Source: Salvia splendens (taxonomy: Eukaryota > Streptophyta > Magnoliopsida > Lamiales > Lamiaceae). From it: DNA of 64,000 nt. The stretch's first letter is position 1, and each line of letters starts with the position of its first letter. The stretch is taken from contig NC_056032.1 in assembly GCF_004379255.2 (NCBI RefSeq), positions 31,965,322 to 32,029,321 of the forward strand, read 5' to 3'. The position numbers and the translations under genes were made by a program. Positions 35,287 to 47,953 of the stretch are shown piece after piece. The notes under the pieces are model-generated. The model worked only from the letters and a program-made list of their open reading frames with translations. It did not search any database and had not been told where the DNA came from.

Positions 35287-36329
35287 TGATTATTATGTTA
35301 CGAACAAAATTAAAATACGTTGCAACAAAAATCAGCCAACCAGTTAGAACAGATCAATCACTAACTTCCACGATATGACCCTCGTCCTGCTTGTACAATC
35401 CATAGACCGGCTCTTCGTTTCATTGGTGGCTCCATCGGTTTGTCTAAATCCAACATTTCTTCAACTTCTATGGGCTGGGACAAGAATTACAGAAGGAGAA
35501 AATCAATGGGAAGAAAGAATACAGAATTCTCCGCAAGAAAAATCCATGATCTGGTAACCGGTTTATTTGCGAGAAAGCTACCAATCGAGAATAAAAGGCT
35601 GGAAAAAAAGCTTCAAACCACTCAAGTGAAACACCAAGAATTGCTGTAGCGAAAAGGTTGCTAGTGCGCAACCAATATAAAACCAAAAGCTGTTTTACTG
35701 TAAGATATAAACTGGCACAAAACTCAGCAGCTGCAATTACAGGTGGAACTATCTGAGAGCCTGAGAAATAAGATGAAATTCAGGAAATCAGACAGGAAAT
35801 AGGAGAGAAGTTGTATTTCTACGTTTCTACTCAGATTAGTAACCACACAGTCATGTCAGCTCTAAAAATTCAGGCAAATTCAGAATAATAATCCAATTAA
35901 AAACATGTAGCCTATGCATGTGACAGAAAAACCGCTCAACTGGAAGAAAACATCAAAATATCTCCATGAAACTTGCTAAAACTGAGCTTCGCTTTAGATT
36001 ATTAGAGTATAATACCAACTAAAAATAATTTCTTCACTTCAAATGACGTAACTCTAAGCATCTTTTTCATATTCTCACTACTTATCCGAATATAAGCTAA
36101 AGTAAAAAAGGATGCATCAATATCCATTTATAGATGCTGCTATCTTCTACATCTCTCTCCCTAAAAACAAAAGCTAAAAATAAAAAAAATAAAAAGTAAA
36201 TTTCATCTTCATAACACGCTTTACAATTGAAGTCACAATTAACTGAAAATATAACAATCAACACAAATACCAAAGCAGATAGTTGTTAGGATGATCCTAA
36301 TTCATCAATGCACGATAAAAACTACTTAC

Positions 36330-36480
36330 ACTGAAACAGCAGTTCAATTGATAGAATCGTGATAGAGTTCAAACTCGTTAACCTCCATTTCCGATTATCA
36401 AACAGAAATGTAAGGTCTATGGAAGTGGAATTTGGGCGTGGGTATTGGGACGATGATACAGTGGAATGAGAATCTAATTG
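36330..36480 (-). other. Putative 5' UTR exon of the bHLH gene
   Basis: A good GTAAGT donor on the minus strand at 36324-36329 follows a plausible leader, about 1 kb upstream of the coding start. The acceptor in front of the coding exon could not be fixed. The extent is approximate. Confidence 0.4.
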
Positions 36481-36539
36481 AAGAACAAGGCGATAGCTTT
36501 TGCTTTTTTGGTGGGAAGACTTTTAAGTTTTAAGAGCTA

Positions 36540-37262
36540 CATTTATTCATAGAATTTAATTAAAAAATGAGCACACGTCAAAATATACAGTCAGAGGAGG
36601 TGTATTTGTTTATTGTTTGTTTTTAATCAAGTGTAGTTAAAATCGGGCTAATGGCCCAGAGACTGAGTGGGCTGCCTGTGTATTTTTATTCGTTTTCCCA
36701 AAGTTGAAGTGAATGGATCCTGGCCCACTCTAAATTACTTTTATATTAGTAAAAAATTATAAATGCATGCCAGGTCATAATAAATTAATAATGCCTTTAT
36801 AATAAAAAAAATATATTATGTGATGTAAGAGTCCATGTTTAAAATATTAGTGTTACTCAAAAATGTATCTTTCGAGTTTGTTTAGAAACATTGAATAAGT
36901 AGAGTTTACATGATATACTAAAACTTTTAGAAAATTTTATTTTTCTGTAAGTCGTACTACCAAATAAAAGAATTACATTCTTCGCCAATAAAAGGAGAAG
37001 CCGTTCGTAATTACGTACATTGGTTAAAAAAATTTAAATAATTGTTGCTAATTTGGCGGTCCAATTCCAATCTGGTTAAGTATCTGTTGCGAAGTCAACT
37101 TATACATGTATCTTACATTTTATGTTGCTCAATTATAGTGTGATATTTTATGTTTATCTTTGTTAATTATATCTAGTTCGATTGTGTATAATTCATTTAC
37201 ACTTTATATATACTAAAATCCTGCACCCGCATTAATTGGTTCGGATTTTTTCTATAGGTTCA
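36540..37262. other. AT-rich spacer upstream of the bHLH gene
   Basis: It contains the bHLH promoter in its first part. No gene or element boundary was recognised. Confidence 0.4.

Positions 37263-37330
<68 letters not shown>
37263..37330. repeat. (ATT)n microsatellite, 68 bp, uninterrupted
   Basis: About 22 perfect ATT units. Likely length-polymorphic. Confidence 0.97.
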
Positions 37331-37964
37331 CAATAAAATACGTGACTACCATTTGAATTTTATACTCCTACTTTTTTCATATGTACAAGATGATGGATGA
37401 TGGATTAAACAACTTTTATGAAATTGATTATGAACATTCCAACCAATAATATTCATCATTCTCGTCTTGTAGACACGTGTCTGAGTTTAACTGCACCGAC
37501 TACTCAACCACCAATCTACTAACATCAAAGTATTTCCCTTATGACCACAAAATCAAATAAAAAAATATTGGCAAATTCAGTCATCAAATCGAGTCAATCA
37601 TATTTGATATAAAAAAAAATGCAATTTACCTTTTTCGTATACATAAATCAAATTTATTTAGAGCACAACTTGTGGATATGATGTTAAGTGAGTCGACTTT
37701 TTGCACTCAACATATAAACTTCACTAGATAGAGCATCCCAAGTTAAGACAAATTAAATCAGTCAATTTTCATATGGTAAGAAATTAAACCACATGGAAAT
37801 TTATTCCAACTTGTCAGGGGTGTTCGGTTGGGAAAATTAAATCTCATGATTAAATATGTATCATGTTTGGTTCATAAGATTGAACCCTTCAACTTAATCC
37901 TAGATGGATAGTCTCATGATAATTAGTCATAGCCCCCCTCCAACTAAAATAATCCCACAACTTA

Positions 37965-39895
37965 GAGCATCTCCAATGGCAGCGAGCGGGCAGGCTAGCC
38001 GATTCCCGGCGCTCGTCGGTCCGCTCGCCGAACCATTGGAACCGGCGAGCGCCATTTCGGCGAAAAAATCAACGAGCTCTGGCCGATTAGCGAGCGCTCA
38101 CCGATGCGCTCGTCGGTCTGCTCGCCGCCATTGCAGGCTCAGGACCGGCGAGCAATCGGTGAGCGAATTTAATGTTTTTTTAAAAAAATTTCGAAACACT
38201 ATATATACGCGATTTGCACGTCATTTTCATTCGCACCACTAGTTTTAACGAGTACTCTCTCTATCTTAATTTCTGTTCAAGATCAACAACGGGAAATGAG
38301 CAACGTTGGTGGTAGTAGTGGTGGTAGTGGTGGGGATGATGAGGAGTACGATCGTCAAATGAACGAAGCATTAGAGGCCTATACGAACCGTGAGATTGAT
38401 CGGCTGCTGCAGAGGGCCTTGCAGCCGGCGGTACCTCGACCACGACCAGTTGTCCACCGCCAAACAGCGATTGAACGTGATCACGTAGCTGCACATCAGC
38501 GCCTATACGCAGACTACTTCTCACAGGAGCCGCGGTTCAACGACAACCATTTCAGGCGCCGTTTTAGGATGAGCATGGCCCTGTTTATGAGTATTGTTAA
38601 CGCCTTGGAGCAGCGATATCTGTATTTCCGCTTCAGGCACGATGCGGCTGGCATACCCGGCCACACACCTATTCAAAAGTGCACCGCGGCAATCAGGCAG
38701 TTGGCCTACGGAGGCGCGGGAGACATGTGGGACAAGTACCTCCACATCGGTGAGTCGACTGCCCTTGAATGTATGAAGTATTTCTGTCAGGGCGTGATTG
38801 AAATTTTCCGTGATCAGTACCTTCGAAGCCCTACTCGCGAAGACTGCCAGTATCTGATGCAGATGCACGGGGAGAAGCATGGGTTCCCGGGTATGTTAGG
38901 CAGCATAGATTGTATTCATTGGGAGTGGAAGAACTGTCCCGCTGCATGGAAGGGGTTCTACACGACCGGCTACAAGGGAAAGAATCCCACGATGATCCTG
39001 GAGGCTGTTGCTGACTACCGGTTATGGATTTGGCATGCGTATTTTGGGATAGCCGGGTCGAACAACGACCTCAAAGTCCTCAACTCGTCGCCCCTTTTCA
39101 ACGAGCAGTGCCAGGGCGTCGGTCCGGCCATCAGTTTTGTCGCCAACGGGACCCAGCATGATATGGGCTACTACTTGGCGGATGGGATATACCCTAGGTG
39201 GCCCGTCTTTGTGAAGAAGATCAGATGCGCATCGGATGAGAGGAAGGCCTACTTTGCGGAACGCCAGGAGTCGGCGCGCAAGGACGTGGAGCGCCATTTG
39301 GTGTGCTCCAGTCTCGATGGGCAGCAATTAGGGGTCCAACGCGTTTGTGGCATATCGACTGCATTGCTGATATAATGTACGTCTGTATTATCATGCACAA
39401 CATGATTGTCGAAGATGAAGGTGTACGACTGACTAGTTGGGCCAACGACGATAATGAAGCCGGTCAAAGCCACGGCATAGCCGCCCCCAACGTATGAAAT
39501 GGGGTCCCGCACGATGAAGCCGACCTCCTCCAAGCACATGCCGACATGCGCCAAACGGATGCTCATATTTGACTCCAAAAGGATTTAATTGAAGAGTTGT
39601 GGGCGCGGAGGATTGCACGACGTTAGTTTTTTTAATTATGTAATTTTTTTAAATGTACTTTTTTTAAAATTTAAATAAAATAATTAAATTTTTCCGTATC
39701 TGTGTCGTAAATTTAATTTTGTATTTTGTGTGATTGTCAATTATTTGTTTTATATAATTAGGGGTGATGTGACTAAGCTATTGCTGGGCTATTTGTTTGT
39801 CCTGATGATGTGGCAGGAGGATTTTTACTGCTGATGATGTGGCAGGAGGAGTTTGTGGCTGGGTTATTGCTGGGCAAAAGCCACTGGAAATGCCC
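37965..39895 (+). mobile_element. PIF/Harbinger element A (transposase-only copy)
   Basis: TTA target copies lie at 37962-37964 and 39896-39898, the 3-bp signature of this superfamily. The terminal inverted repeat is GAGCATCTCCAATGGC / GGGCATTTCCAGTGGC. Subterminal direct repeats (tgatgatgtggcaggagga) lie at about 39803-39850. A TATATATA lies at 38210-38217, about 85 bp before the transposase start. It is 1931 bp long and GC-rich against AT-rich surroundings. It lacks the Myb-like accessory gene found in complete elements. Confidence 0.88.
38296..39626 (+). pseudogene. PIF/Harbinger transposase, broken by one frameshift and two stops
   Basis: A 5' stretch of about 330 codons starts MSNVGGSSGGSGG and carries LYADYFSQEPRF, FRRRFRMS, the DDE region with GSIDCIHWEWKNCPAAWKG (first Asp), then IAGSNNDLKVLNSSPLF (second Asp), and DVER (catalytic Glu region). 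Right after this a one-base deletion near 39291-39294 shifts the frame. The tail (LQSRWAAIRGPTRLWHID and MHNMIVEDEG) continues in another frame from about 39300. Two further in-frame TGA codons (39496-39498 and near 39570) replace probable CGA arginine codons. These few lesions suggest loss of function not very long ago. The intact protein would cut and paste the element in the nucleus together with a Myb-like partner. Confidence 0.9.
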
Positions 39896-42206
39896 TTAAT
39901 TCTAGATGGATAGTCTCATGATATTAGTTATGGCAACCGAACGCCAACGTCATGAACAAACATCTACCACTTAGCTTAAGCCAAAGGCTAACAAAAAAAC
40001 ATTAAAGTTATCTAAGTAACTAGTAACAAAGGAAACTAAAGCGTCACACGTCTCTTTCTCACATTACCCCCTCAATTACTTATCCTCTAATATTTTTAAT
40101 TCTAAAACGGGGTGGCGGCATATCCTTTTACTAAACGCTATTATTTCTTCACCACTAATACCTACTTTTTTTTATAATAGCAGAAGTCATTATAAGTAGG
40201 TAAACATCTCCTAATAGAGGATTAATTAATTATGCACTCATAAGTTCACATAAATTTAAATCGAGTAAAGGTTAAATTAAGTTGGAAATGATCGGAATTG
40301 AAGGTCAACTTTAAAGGAACAGTAATTGAAAATTGTCCAAATTAAAAATTTTGTCGTTGAAGATGGCACGTCTAATTAGTTATGGCAAGTTAGTTTAGCT
40401 TGTAGGGAATAATTTATGTAGCTATATATATTTTTATAATATTTTATAAGTTGAACTTGGACAACTTGGTGGATCTAAAAGTCAATTTTGGTGATTGAAT
40501 TTTTATTTATTTTTTTGTGTTCTTTCTCTGCTGGAAGTAAAGTGATCAGGTCTTATCCATGCATTCTTATATGGTGGCTTAGTTGATAAACAAGTTGAAT
40601 TGATAGAATTATCTTTATGTGCGACTTCTGTTGGAGAATATGAATCATGAATTACTAATTTTGATTATTTTTACATATTACGTGTATAAAGTTACAAAAG
40701 AAAATAATTAGAAATATGAACTTATATTGATTAGTTGGGTTCACTTAATTATATAATATGCATCATTTTTTCTTCTAAATTAAATATTTTCTTAAATTGA
40801 ATTATTTATTTAAAATAATATTAATAATAATATAAAGCACAGTGCAAATATATAGTCCATAATTCTAAAATTCACATCACATTTCTCTTAATAAATTATT
40901 GATTGAGAAAATAATAGTGATAATTATAAAAATAGGTTACTATGTAAAGTATCAGAATTCTAAAAAACCACATTAAGATTTCTTTTATTATGTTATTGAT
41001 TGATAAAATAATAATATAAATAATATTAGTAATAATACTCGTTATATTTTATTAAAATAATAAAAATAATTATAAATATCTAGATAAGTAAGAATTCTAA
41101 AAAATTAAAATTATGAAAAATTGTACTACTTCATTGGTCCATAAAAAATAGTTTTGTATTTATGTATTTATGGTAATTTTTCTATCTAACAAAGCTAGTC
41201 TAGACTACTAAAATTAGTTTAATCATTTTCCCTAACATTAGTTTAATCATTTTCTTTTGCTTTTTCTCTATTATTTTTACCAGTTTTTCATGAAATTCAG
41301 TATTACTTTCTTATAGTAGAATCCTGCCAAGCAAATTGTGCAATTGCATATTTATATTTTTAGTAAATAGGGAAAAAGCTTATTAACAACTCATTATCTC
41401 ATGTCTTATTCAATAATTATGATATTAAATAAAATCAAATGGACCGATGATATATTTGTTTGTAGTTGAGGGTGGAATTTAACCTTGTACTATTATTTAA
41501 GAAATATAGATATGATCGTAATTAACGAAAGGTGCATATCAATATAGGCAATACATATACTACTACTTTATTGTGGGGACAAATGAAGAAAATATGGTAC
41601 CAGTAAGGTAAGTGTGGAGTCATATGGTAAAATGCATATGGAGAGGCAGAGGGCATAGATAGTGGACCATATGATTTTTGGGTTTGTTGGATAATTAACT
41701 AAAAAAGGAATAAATAATTTAGGAGTGGACTTTTGTGATTGGTGGAAACATAAGGAGTGTAATCCAAGCAGACTATAAAAAAGTATTGGCAAACATTATT
41801 ATTGCATCATGCATTCCTTGGAGGGTATCCAATGAGCTACAAATTTTGTGGGTGATATCTCATACTTATGCTTCCTATTTCTTTTATCCTCCTAAAACAT
41901 GATCCAATATCCCTGAAAATGTAATAGATATCCTATAGCCCTAGCTTATCTTGGTTTAAGTGCATATTTAAGAAAATCACTACAATTGTATAGAAGGATG
42001 GAAAATAACTTGCCCCTTTTTAGGCCCTAGATATGATTTATGAAATGGGGAATTGAATGTACTTAATTGAATAAACAAGAGTTATTGATATGAGTACTTT
42101 TCAATTTTGATAAATTTATTCAACATATTTGACTATTTTAGGATCAAATTATAGCACAACATGATATAATTAAATAAGTTAATATTGAAAGTTTAATATC
42201 AAAACA

Positions 42207-42457
42207 CTCAGAAATAGAGATAAATTATGAATATTTGGTTAGCCACATGTATAATTGGTAAAGTAAGAGAGAGATAAAGAGTAGTGTTAGTAGAGAGTAA
42301 ACTCCACATCATTAATAATGTAGTGTAATGGTATATGTTGTAAATAAAATAATGTGTAGGGTAATGTGTTGTTTAATTATTCTAATATTAAAAAGTTCAT
42401 ACTTTTTGGAGACGGGTCAATAATGAAATAGTTCATATTTTTCAATGACAGAAGGAG
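42207..42457. mobile_element. Decayed Stowaway-type MITE
   Basis: The right part (gttcatatttttcaatgaca gaaggag, then TA) and the left part (tatgaatatttggttagcca) match the 26893-27115 MITE in reverse order of conservation. Termini are degraded. Confidence 0.55.
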
Positions 42458-43649
42458 TAAAATTTAAGTTATAGGAATTTTTGGAGATTTTGAAGTCCAA
42501 CTTTACCCATTACTGCATAAATTAATTATATAAATATGCTACATGGTGCAATTTTATGCAGTTGATCATCCTGATCTGATAATTTTAGTTTAATCTTAAT
42601 TTTAATATAAGAATAATTATCATGTAATGCCATTAGCGATGATCCGGAAACCAATAATCATGAAACGGAACATTGGAATTGATCCAATAGGCAGAGGAAA
42701 TTATATGTAGCATCCGAGGCCCGACCAACATAAAGTTATCCATCATTCTTCTCTACTTGTGGCACAACATATTTTTGGAATCAATTTCAAAAAATTAGCT
42801 AAAAACTTAAGTATATTGCAAACAAGAAAGTTAAATTGGTGACTGGTTATAAAGAGATCACGGATTGACTTACTTAACTAGTAGTACAAGTTTTTTAGAC
42901 TGCATATTTTAATTTTACACTGTGCATATGAATTCATTAGAAATTTTAATTCTTTATTTAATCAATATATTGGGTACATGTACATATTTTTTTTCATCAA
43001 TTATTGCAATTAAAAAAGTGTGGTTATGAATAGAATTAAATTATTCTTTGAAATGAAGGCTAACAATAACATAACTTTATGGGCCTCATCTTTCAGCCCG
43101 AAAACTAATTGTGTTAATTGGGTTCACGTTGCGAAAGTTGCCCTGGGCCTCGCCTTCTGTTTTAAAATATTAATGCAATTTCCACGTTACACGTTTTTAT
43201 TCAATTAATTAAAATTTATATGTGTTTGTTCGATTTACTCTGATTATGTACTGCCTAAATTTTCCAAGGTCCTTCTTCTTGCGATTTCTATGGTAAATAC
43301 TGATATTGATATTGGAGTATTTTTTTATAGATGCAAAAATTAAAACAATAATAAAAGTTCCAAACATTTTTCCTATCTATACATATATAAAAGGCGATTT
43401 TTGGGAGAATTTAAATAACTATTTTGTGCTAAATGCAATAAATAAAAATTATTAAACTAGTATTAAATTAGGTTTGGCGATGTAACCGCCTATTAGGATT
43501 TCGCACTAAATTACCTTAATTTTGCATCTAATAATTTAATTATGCATCATTTTCAAATACATGATCAAAAATAGATGTCGGAATTTAAGAGTTTTGAGAA
43601 TAAATTTAAATATTTTAAAGTTTTAGGCATGAATTTAAACATTTATAAG

Positions 43650-44250
43650 TAACTCTCATGAATATTTAGTTAAATATTTTAATGAGCACTTTGACTAATT
43701 TTTAAAGCACTACAATAAGTGCTTGGTTACTAATCTTTAAATAGGATAATGAGCATTTAACAAAATTTGTAACCTCTATTCTCTTAATTTTATAATTTAT
43801 GATGTTTTAATTTCATGATCTCTCTTATCCTAATTTTGTGCCTATAAAAGCCATAGAGTTGTGAATGAATTACACATCCACAAAAGCATTCTCCATTCTT
43901 TCTCAAGCTCTCAACATTTTATTGTGTATTTTATGAACATTATATTGCTCAATTTTTAGAGCTCCATCAAGTTCATCGGTGCCTAGCGGGTTTGAGATGT
44001 TATATACGTTAGGAGGAAGTCGTTTCATCTTTGGGGATAATACGTCAATTCGAGAGCACTAACCATGATGTAATTTGTCTTGCGGAAAGAGGGTTTTTCT
44101 CGACTAGATTTATAGTTCGATTTATTTTTATAATTTTGATTGTAATTTCATTTCATTTGTTATTATTTTTTTCTTTGATTACAATAGTTAGAGTACCGCA
44201 TGTATATGGTTCAGAATTTTATCCTAACATTTCTTACAATTATTAGAGAT
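43650..44250 (+). mobile_element. Possible copia-type solo LTR
   Basis: CCTATAAAAGCC (TATA, about 43849) is followed by a leader with caaaagcattctccattc, then tgcctagcggg and cttgcggaaagagg, words common in Ty1/copia LTRs downstream of the transcription start. Borders and target copies were not resolved. Confidence 0.35.
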
Positions 44251-46117
44251 TAAAGAATTGTAACATCCTTAACTTGAAACATGCATAATATTTATCTTCA
44301 TCTTTACACAATTTATTATTTTTGTATATTTATATTTTCACGCCGCTATAATTATATTAAGTGGTGTTACACAAAAAAATAATATTTTATCACTTATGAT
44401 GAATTAATAAGTGGTGCATAATATGTATATTTGCAATGAGATAATTAAACCTATCAAAATCGAGTTGATCAAACAATTAGTTGTTCAAACAAAATATAAT
44501 AGTCTGCTACCAAATTTTGGTTTACTAATAATACAATTGTTGAAATTAGGATTTAGCACTTAATTGTTCAGGGATACAACTGATTTTATATAAAGAATCT
44601 AATTATTTTATCTATAGGTGATCATGCTGAGTAAAATATATATTATATAAAGTATATTTTTACAAAAAGAAAATTTGCAGTATTGAGAATTGTAAAATAG
44701 CATAAAAAATAGTACTATAGATGTTTCATATTCCAACAAACCACGTTTAAAAGTGCAATAAATAAATATAAACATTTCAACGTTCAAAATTACTATCATT
44801 ATTCATTAAATAATAGTAGCGTTAATTCAACCAATTAATGTAATGTTTTTTGTGTAGTTTATCATTTGAATTTTTTATGGTCATAATTTTAACGTTTTGA
44901 ATATTATGAGTTACTAATTTATTATTTTGTTAAAAGTGTGATTTATATTATTTTTAGTAGAGAAATATGAAGGATTGTTTTAAACATATTTTTCAAAAGC
45001 GTTAACACTTGATATAGTCTCTTTTATTGTTGTCCAAATAATTGTGTTCGTCTTGATTCCATTTCTAATATGTTTAATTTTATGTCTTTAGGCGTAAAAT
45101 AAATTGAGGAGCATATAATTATTGAATTATTATTACATAGTATATTTTTCTATTTTTAAATATTATTAATTTTAAATATTTTTCTATTTTTAACTAATCA
45201 ATTAACAATTTGAAACTGTATGACGAAAAAATATTATGTCGTGCATCACATGTGGGTTAACACTAATCTAGGTAAATATTCCAGTGGCATGTTTATAACT
45301 TTATGTTTGGATCCACAAAAAATATCATCAAACGAGAATTAACCTGCGATATTATTTGAGACATAATTTTTGTTATTATAATATCGATCGAGTTGAATTC
45401 AAAAGTGTTAGAATGAAACTGTTATGATGAGGATACATAGTTATTAATTGTATAGATATAGATATTTCTTGTTTTTCTCCTTATAATATTCATTGTTACA
45501 TTTATTATTATTGAATTGATGATGCAAGAAATGACCTCACCAGGAGGGAAAACCATACAAAATTCAGTTGGAAGTCAAATTAAATGTAATATTCTAAATG
45601 AATCTTCTAAGCGATCAAATTGTTGAACACCCTTAATTTTATTTTGATATAGCCGGCCAAGTTGTCATTTTCTGTCCGTCTCAACTTAAACATGGAATAA
45701 TTTAGCATTAAACGTTTATTAACATTAATTGAATAGTTACAACTCAATAGGAAAACATTAAATATTTGGGTAAATTTGAATATCGAATTGTGGTGGCAAG
45801 GATTAATCTAATCAGGGCACGCATCAATCCTATTTTATTAATACACAACACGTGTACAATACTCCTATATATAAAAAGGATTGCAGATAATTGAAGATGG
45901 AAGATTTGCAGATCGAATAATCAAGCAATATTTTAAATAAAATAAAGAAAGAAGCTTCTAGGTCTATATTTATTTGAACAATCACACAAACAAAAAAGAA
46001 GGCGTGGAGGTCATTTAATTACTTTTTTTAATAATAAACGACGGCCTAATTACAAAGAAATTAATGAATATTCACACATTTAATTTTATTAGTTATTTAG
46101 ACATAAGATGGTACTTA

Positions 46118-47950
46118 GAGCATCCGCAACGCGTCCCCCCGTCTCGGAGAGACGAGACGGCAGCGAGACGGCGATGCAGCCATCCATCTCGGTCTCGTCT
46201 CGGCTCGGAGGGTGGGTTGGCGAGAGGTCTCGCCACGCGCCAAGTGGCGAGCGCTGGCGCTAGGCGTGACACCCATTCGCCGGCCCGCGAGTGGGCGTCG
46301 TCATGCTGACACAACAAATAAATTTTTTTAAAAATTCGATTTTAATAAAAATAAATAAATAAATAACAGTAATATTTTAATTTTTTTTCTTTTTTTATTC
46401 TATAAATACTCCTCTTTCATTCTCATTATACACACAAACACACATCTATTCTTCTCAATTCATCTCAGCTCTCCAATTTTCATCTCAAAATGTCCGGCGA
46501 CAGAAATTCTGGCGGCTCCGGCGGCTATGACTTGAACATGTTTGGCGACTGAGGGGCATGTACAATGTCTTGGGTGCTTTCGGTTCCGGTTCGTCGACGC
46601 CGGCGGCGTACCAACCACCCTATTTTGATGCGGATGCATACTCTCGTCCCTCCGCCCCGAGGTAAAGGCAATCGCAGGGATTATCCCAAATTAGGGAGGA
46701 TTTTCCGGATGAACCCAATCCGGAAGGAGGACGAGGCGGTGGAAGCTCCGGGGGTCGCGCATTCGAAGTCGTGGAGGAAGAGGAGGAGGCGGCCGAGGAG
46801 GAGGAGGATGTAGGCCGTCATCCATACAGCCGCAAGGACACGATGACTCTGTTCAACGCTTGGGTCAGCGTCTCGTACGATCCCATCTTCGGGAATCAAC
46901 AAACCCGCAAGTATTTTTGGAAAAAGATCACTGACGCCTACAACGAGAACAAGCCAAAGGGGTCCCACCGCCGCACCATGAAGATGCTCCACAGTCATTT
47001 TGACCGAGTCGATAGAGATGTCAAAAAATTTTGCGGGATCTACAAGAATGAAGCGACGAATTACCAAAGCGGAGCCAGTGGAGCCGACATTCTGAGAGCG
47101 GCTATGCGAGTCTTTTATGACGACAACAACAAAGAATTCAAACATGTCGATGTTTGGGAGGCGGTCAAAGACGTTGAAAGGTGGGCTGGTGGTGTCCAGT
47201 CCAGCATGGGCTCGAGCTCGAAACGCACGAAGCACACGGCGGGTGGCCAATACTCGTCTAGGGAGGGCGGGTCAGGCAACGCCTCACAAGAGGTTGAGGG
47301 CATGGCTACCGATGCAGGGGGCTCCTCCAATGGGCGTCGTCGGCCGCAAGGGACCAAGGCGGCGAAGGCGGCTAGAGGGAGGAGGGGCAGAGGCGAATCA
47401 AGCCAGGCGGGCTCGATCTCGGGCTCGAACATCCTATTATTGTCCATGTACTTGACCGCCACGATGGCTGACACTTCCCGCATGACGTCTCCCCAATATC
47501 AAGTCCATCTTGCTGGAATTGAGTATATGGCAAGACAAATTGATATTCCGCCTACAAGTGGCTTGAGTGCACCGCCACCGCCTTCGGGGGATGATTCGCC
47601 GGTGGAATAGTTTTTAAGTGTGTAATTTTTAATTTCTAGTATTTTAAATTATGTCTTTTTTATTTATTTTTTTAGATTTTAATTATGTGTATTTTTTAAT
47701 TATGTGTTTTTTTAGGATTTAAAATTGTAATTTTATTTTATTTAATGAAGTGTGTTTTTATTAATTGAATTTGTTGGAAATAAAAAAAATGAAATTGAAT
47801 GAATAGTTAAGGGATGAGATGGTTAAGAGATGGAGGGATGCAGGTGTTGTCTTTTAGTTAAGAGATGAAGTGAAAAGTACAGTGAAGCCCATCAATAATT
47901 AAGAGATGAGATGGTTAAGAGACGAATGAGATACAGCGTTGTAGATGACC
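46118..47950 (+). mobile_element. PIF/Harbinger element B (Myb-like-gene-only copy)
   Basis: TTA target copies lie at 46115-46117 and 47951-47953. The terminal inverted repeat is GAGCATCCGCAACGCG / GGTCATCTACAACGCT. Subterminal repeats of gatgagatggttaagaga lie at 47810-47930. TATAAATA at 46401-46408 lies about 80 bp before the start codon. It carries the accessory gene but no transposase. Confidence 0.85.
46490..47610 (+). pseudogene. Harbinger Myb/SANT-like accessory protein, broken by a frameshift and a stop
   Basis: The start is MSGDRNSGGSGGYDLNMFGD. A one-base loss near 46548 and an in-frame TAA (near 46669, probably from CAA) interrupt the N-terminal part, which otherwise reads on as RGMYNVLGAFGSGSS and YQPPYFDADAYSRPSAPR. 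From about 46680 the frame is open to 47610: an acidic run, then the Myb/SANT-like domain (HPYSRKDTMTLFNAWVSVSY, FWKKITDAYNE, RRTMKMLHSHFDRVDRDVKK), then a Ser/Gly-rich and basic tail. In this superfamily the Myb-like protein binds element ends and helps the transposase enter the nucleus. Confidence 0.85.
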
Positions 47951-47953
47951 TTA

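Larger units (their letters stand above)
37817..39946. mobile_element. MITE with GTGTTCGGTTG termini, split by a Harbinger element
   Basis: The left end, ggggtgttcggttggg, and the right end, caaccgaacgccaac, are inverted repeats. Inside, a 30-bp segment (ctagatggatagtctcatga) occurs on both sides of the Harbinger insertion, at 37899-37920 and 39901-39921. The superfamily is uncertain and target duplication is not clear. Confidence 0.45.
39950..46110. other. 6-kb AT-rich spacer, no gene recognised
   Basis: No exon chain or long frame was found. It holds a decayed MITE (42207-42457), a MITE-like left end near 41127 (ctacttcattggtccataaa) without a clear right end, and a possible solo LTR (about 43650-44250). 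The rest is featureless AT-rich DNA. Confidence 0.5.

Noticed and set aside
35375..35649. Plus-strand frames upstream of the bHLH coding start
   Set aside because: They lie in the 5' UTR intron of the minus-strand gene and have no family features.
46064..46317. Frames at the left end of Harbinger B
   Set aside because: Palindromic subterminal GC-rich repeats (gagacgagacgg) of the transposon, open on both strands.
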